DNA of 64,000 nucleotides from an uncultured bacterium (GTDB lineage Bacteria; Acidobacteriota; Aminicenantia; Aminicenantales; Saccharicenantaceae). The first letter of the stretch is position 1. The number at the start of each line of letters is the position of its first letter. Below are positions 62,794 to 64,000 of this stretch, in pieces. The notes beneath the pieces were generated by a model. It did no database searches. It was not told the DNA's origin and was given only the letters and a program-made list of their open reading frames with translations. The DNA lies in NCBI GenBank assembly GCA_937920515.1, contig CALEUG010000007.1, positions 109,141-173,140 on the forward strand, written 5' to 3'. A program made the translations under genes and the position numbers.

Positions 62794-63813
62794 ATGCTGA
62801 AAATATATCAGAAGACGATAATACTGGGCCTGAGCCTGCTTCTGGCCTGGGCCGGCTGGAAAGGTCTTAATGCCCTGTTTTACCAGGACAGCGCTTCGGC
62901 CCTCAATAAAAATGCCAGAGGAACCGGGATGAAAAAAATAAACAAATCGCTTGAGGACTGGAAAAAGGAGCTGACCCCCGAGCAGTTCCGGGTACTTTTT
63001 CAGAAAGGAACCGAGCGAGCTTTCAGCGGTCAGTACAACGACTTCTGGGAAGAAGGGGTCTACCTCTGCGCCGCCTGCGGCACCCCCCTGTTCCGCTCTG
63101 AAGACAAGTACGACCACCGCACCGGCTGGCCCAGCTTCAAGGAATCCTTCTCCGAAACCAACCTGGAATATCACGACGACCGGTCACTCGGAATGCAGCG
63201 GACTGAAGTCCGCTGCGCCGTCTGCGGCGGGCACCTGGGACATCTTTTCTGGGACGGCCCGGCCCCATCCGGCAAGCATTACTGCCTTAACTCGGCTGCT
63301 TTGAAATTCCTTCCGGCCGCCGAGGCTGAAAAGCAGCTGCCCCGGGTGGCCACCTTTGCCGCCGGCTGTTTCTGGGGTGTGGAATACAAGTTGAGCCAGG
63401 TTGAAGGCGTCCTGGAAACGGTGGTTGGCTACAGCGGGGGACAGACTCCCAACCCCGGCTACCGGCAGGTGCTGACCGGAAAAACCGGCCACGCCGAGGC
63501 CGTCCAGCTTGTCTTTGACCCCGGGATTATCAGCTACGAACAGCTGGTCAGGAAATTTTTTGAACTGCACGACCCCACCCAGTACAACCGCCAGGGACCG
63601 GATGTTGGCCCCAATTACCGCTCGGCCATTTTTTACCACAACCGGGAACAGAAAAAGATAGCCGAAAAGGTAAAGGACGAGCTCCAGGCCAGCGGGCGCT
63701 ACCGGAATAAAATCGTAACCGAGATTGTTCCCTTTAAGAGCTTTTACCGGGCCGAAGAATACCACCAGAAATACTACCAGAAAAAGCTTGGCCCGGTCTG
63801 CTCTAACGAATGA
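62794..63813 (+). CDS. msrBA: Membrane-anchored MsrB-MsrA fusion (methionine sulfoxide reductase)
   Basis: The fusion reduces both epimers of methionine sulfoxide in proteins. I start at the ATG preceded by GGAG at 6 nt; the track starts at a GTG ten codons earlier. A signal anchor (KTIILGLSLLLAWAGWKGLNALF) suggests a periplasmic location. The MsrB half has zinc-binding CAAC and CAVC pairs and the catalytic Cys in KHYCLNSAALKF. The MsrA half has FAAGCFWGVE with the nucleophilic Cys and HDPTQYNRQGPDVGPNYRSAIFY. The order B-A is rarer than A-B. A thioredoxin-like reductant would be needed outside the cytoplasm; none is seen nearby. Confidence 0.92.
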   Translation: MLKIYQKTIILGLSLLLAWAGWKGLNALFYQDSASALNKNARGTGMKKINKSLEDWKKELTPEQFRVLFQKGTERAFSGQYNDFWEEGVYLCAACGTPLFRSEDKYDHRTGWPSFKESFSETNLEYHDDRSLGMQRTEVRCAVCGGHLGHLFWDGPAPSGKHYCLNSAALKFLPAAEAEKQLPRVATFAAGCFWGVEYKLSQVEGVLETVVGYSGGQTPNPGYRQVLTGKTGHAEAVQLVFDPGIISYEQLVRKFFELHDPTQYNRQGPDVGPNYRSAIFYHNREQKKIAEKVKDELQASGRYRNKIVTEIVPFKSFYRAEEYHQKYYQKKLGPVCSNE

Positions 63814-64000
63814 TTTCTATCTGTTCCGGGCTTTCCACGATTATTTCGGGCTTGCCCTGGTATTCGCGCACCAGGCCATAGACCCGGACCTCGCGGTTGA
63901 GATAGAGCTTTTCCGGCGGCCCGGGAAAGCGGTCAAAATTGCTGGCAAAAATAACCGCGGTGAAATACCTTTTCCAGTTGCGGTGAAAATTCAGAAAGCA
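63803..64000 (-). CDS. C-terminal end of an OB-fold protein (truncated by window edge)
   Basis: The minus-strand frame is open from the right edge to a TAG 11 nt inside the Msr gene and encodes about 65 residues. CFLNFHRNWKRYFTAVIFASNFDRF, then LNREVRVYGLVREYQGKPEIIVESPEQIEII, resemble the OB-fold found at the end of nuclease-type or helicase-associated proteins. The domain's N-terminal partner is outside the window, so function cannot be assigned. The ORF track misses it because the start is absent. Confidence 0.7.
   Translation of the reverse strand, partial: CFLNFHRNWKRYFTAVIFASNFDRFPGPPEKLYLNREVRVYGLVREYQGKPEIIVESPEQIEIIR

Noticed and set aside
1-64000. CRISPR arrays, insertion sequences, prophage or integrative elements
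   Set aside because: No regularly spaced repeats, transposase, integrase or phage structural genes were seen.

Overview
The window looks like a chromosomal piece of a moderately GC-rich diderm, fermentative and peptide-degrading bacterium. Outer-membrane biogenesis genes (BamA, Skp, LolC/E and LolD-like), exported peptidases (M14, S9B, S55, a DUF885 relative), minor type IV pilins with PilY1, an AGCS amino-acid symporter and a decayed NADH-linked hydrogenase module together suggest Candidatus Aminicenantes or a related Acidobacteriota-like lineage. That placement is inference; no rRNA gene is present. I saw no CRISPR array, prophage, insertion sequence or integrase.

Layout. 1-8.2 kb: a truncated GH97 glycosidase, a very large exported M14 carboxypeptidase-like protein, a beta-barrel protein, a PAS-GGDEF diguanylate cyclase and a LolA-like exported protein that ends in a clear terminator. 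8.2-17.3 kb (minus strand): a compact run GNAT-ribH-nusB-lysS-lolC/E-lolD-bamA-skp-fabZ, combining translation and riboflavin genes with outer-membrane biogenesis. 17.4-26.7 kb: a Lon-family protease, an RluB/RsuA pseudouridine synthase whose family N-terminus requires a non-AUG start, a free-standing pyruvate-kinase C-domain-like protein, two overlapping MacB-type permeases, an AlaX editing protein and a short RNase HIII. 26.9-28.9 kb: a decayed NuoE/HydC-NuoF/HydB locus with two in-frame TAA codons, a lost Fe-S cysteine and an internal deletion that joins NuoF to a GltD-type flavoprotein. 28.9-40.9 kb: an amidohydrolase, a metallo-beta-lactamase-fold hydrolase, a GHMP kinase, EF-P, an exported beta-propeller protein, an S55 protein, a serine-palmitoyltransferase-like enzyme, an epimerase and a FabH-like synthase.

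41-48.2 kb: a DUF885 protein lacking the expected metal-binding residues, then tatD, a polyprenyl synthase and a CYTH protein whose 3' end overlaps antisense rpoZ, an AGCS symporter, a GspG-like protein and tRNA-Lys(CUU). 48.4-57.7 kb: a dipeptidyl-peptidase IV homologue and a minor-pilin operon (FimT/GspH, PilV, PilW, PilX, a possible 22-codon ORF, PilY1). 58-64 kb: a spermidine synthase-like protein, a FakA-DegV fusion, a DUF1295 protein, a DUF2177-like protein, a membrane-anchored MsrB-MsrA fusion, and the C-terminal end of an OB-fold protein running off the right edge.

The ORF track misses both edge genes, splits the two hydrogenase pseudogenes into four apparent ORFs, and starts several proteins upstream of their best ribosome-binding site. 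Starts were changed where a Shine-Dalgarno sequence or signal peptide supports another codon.
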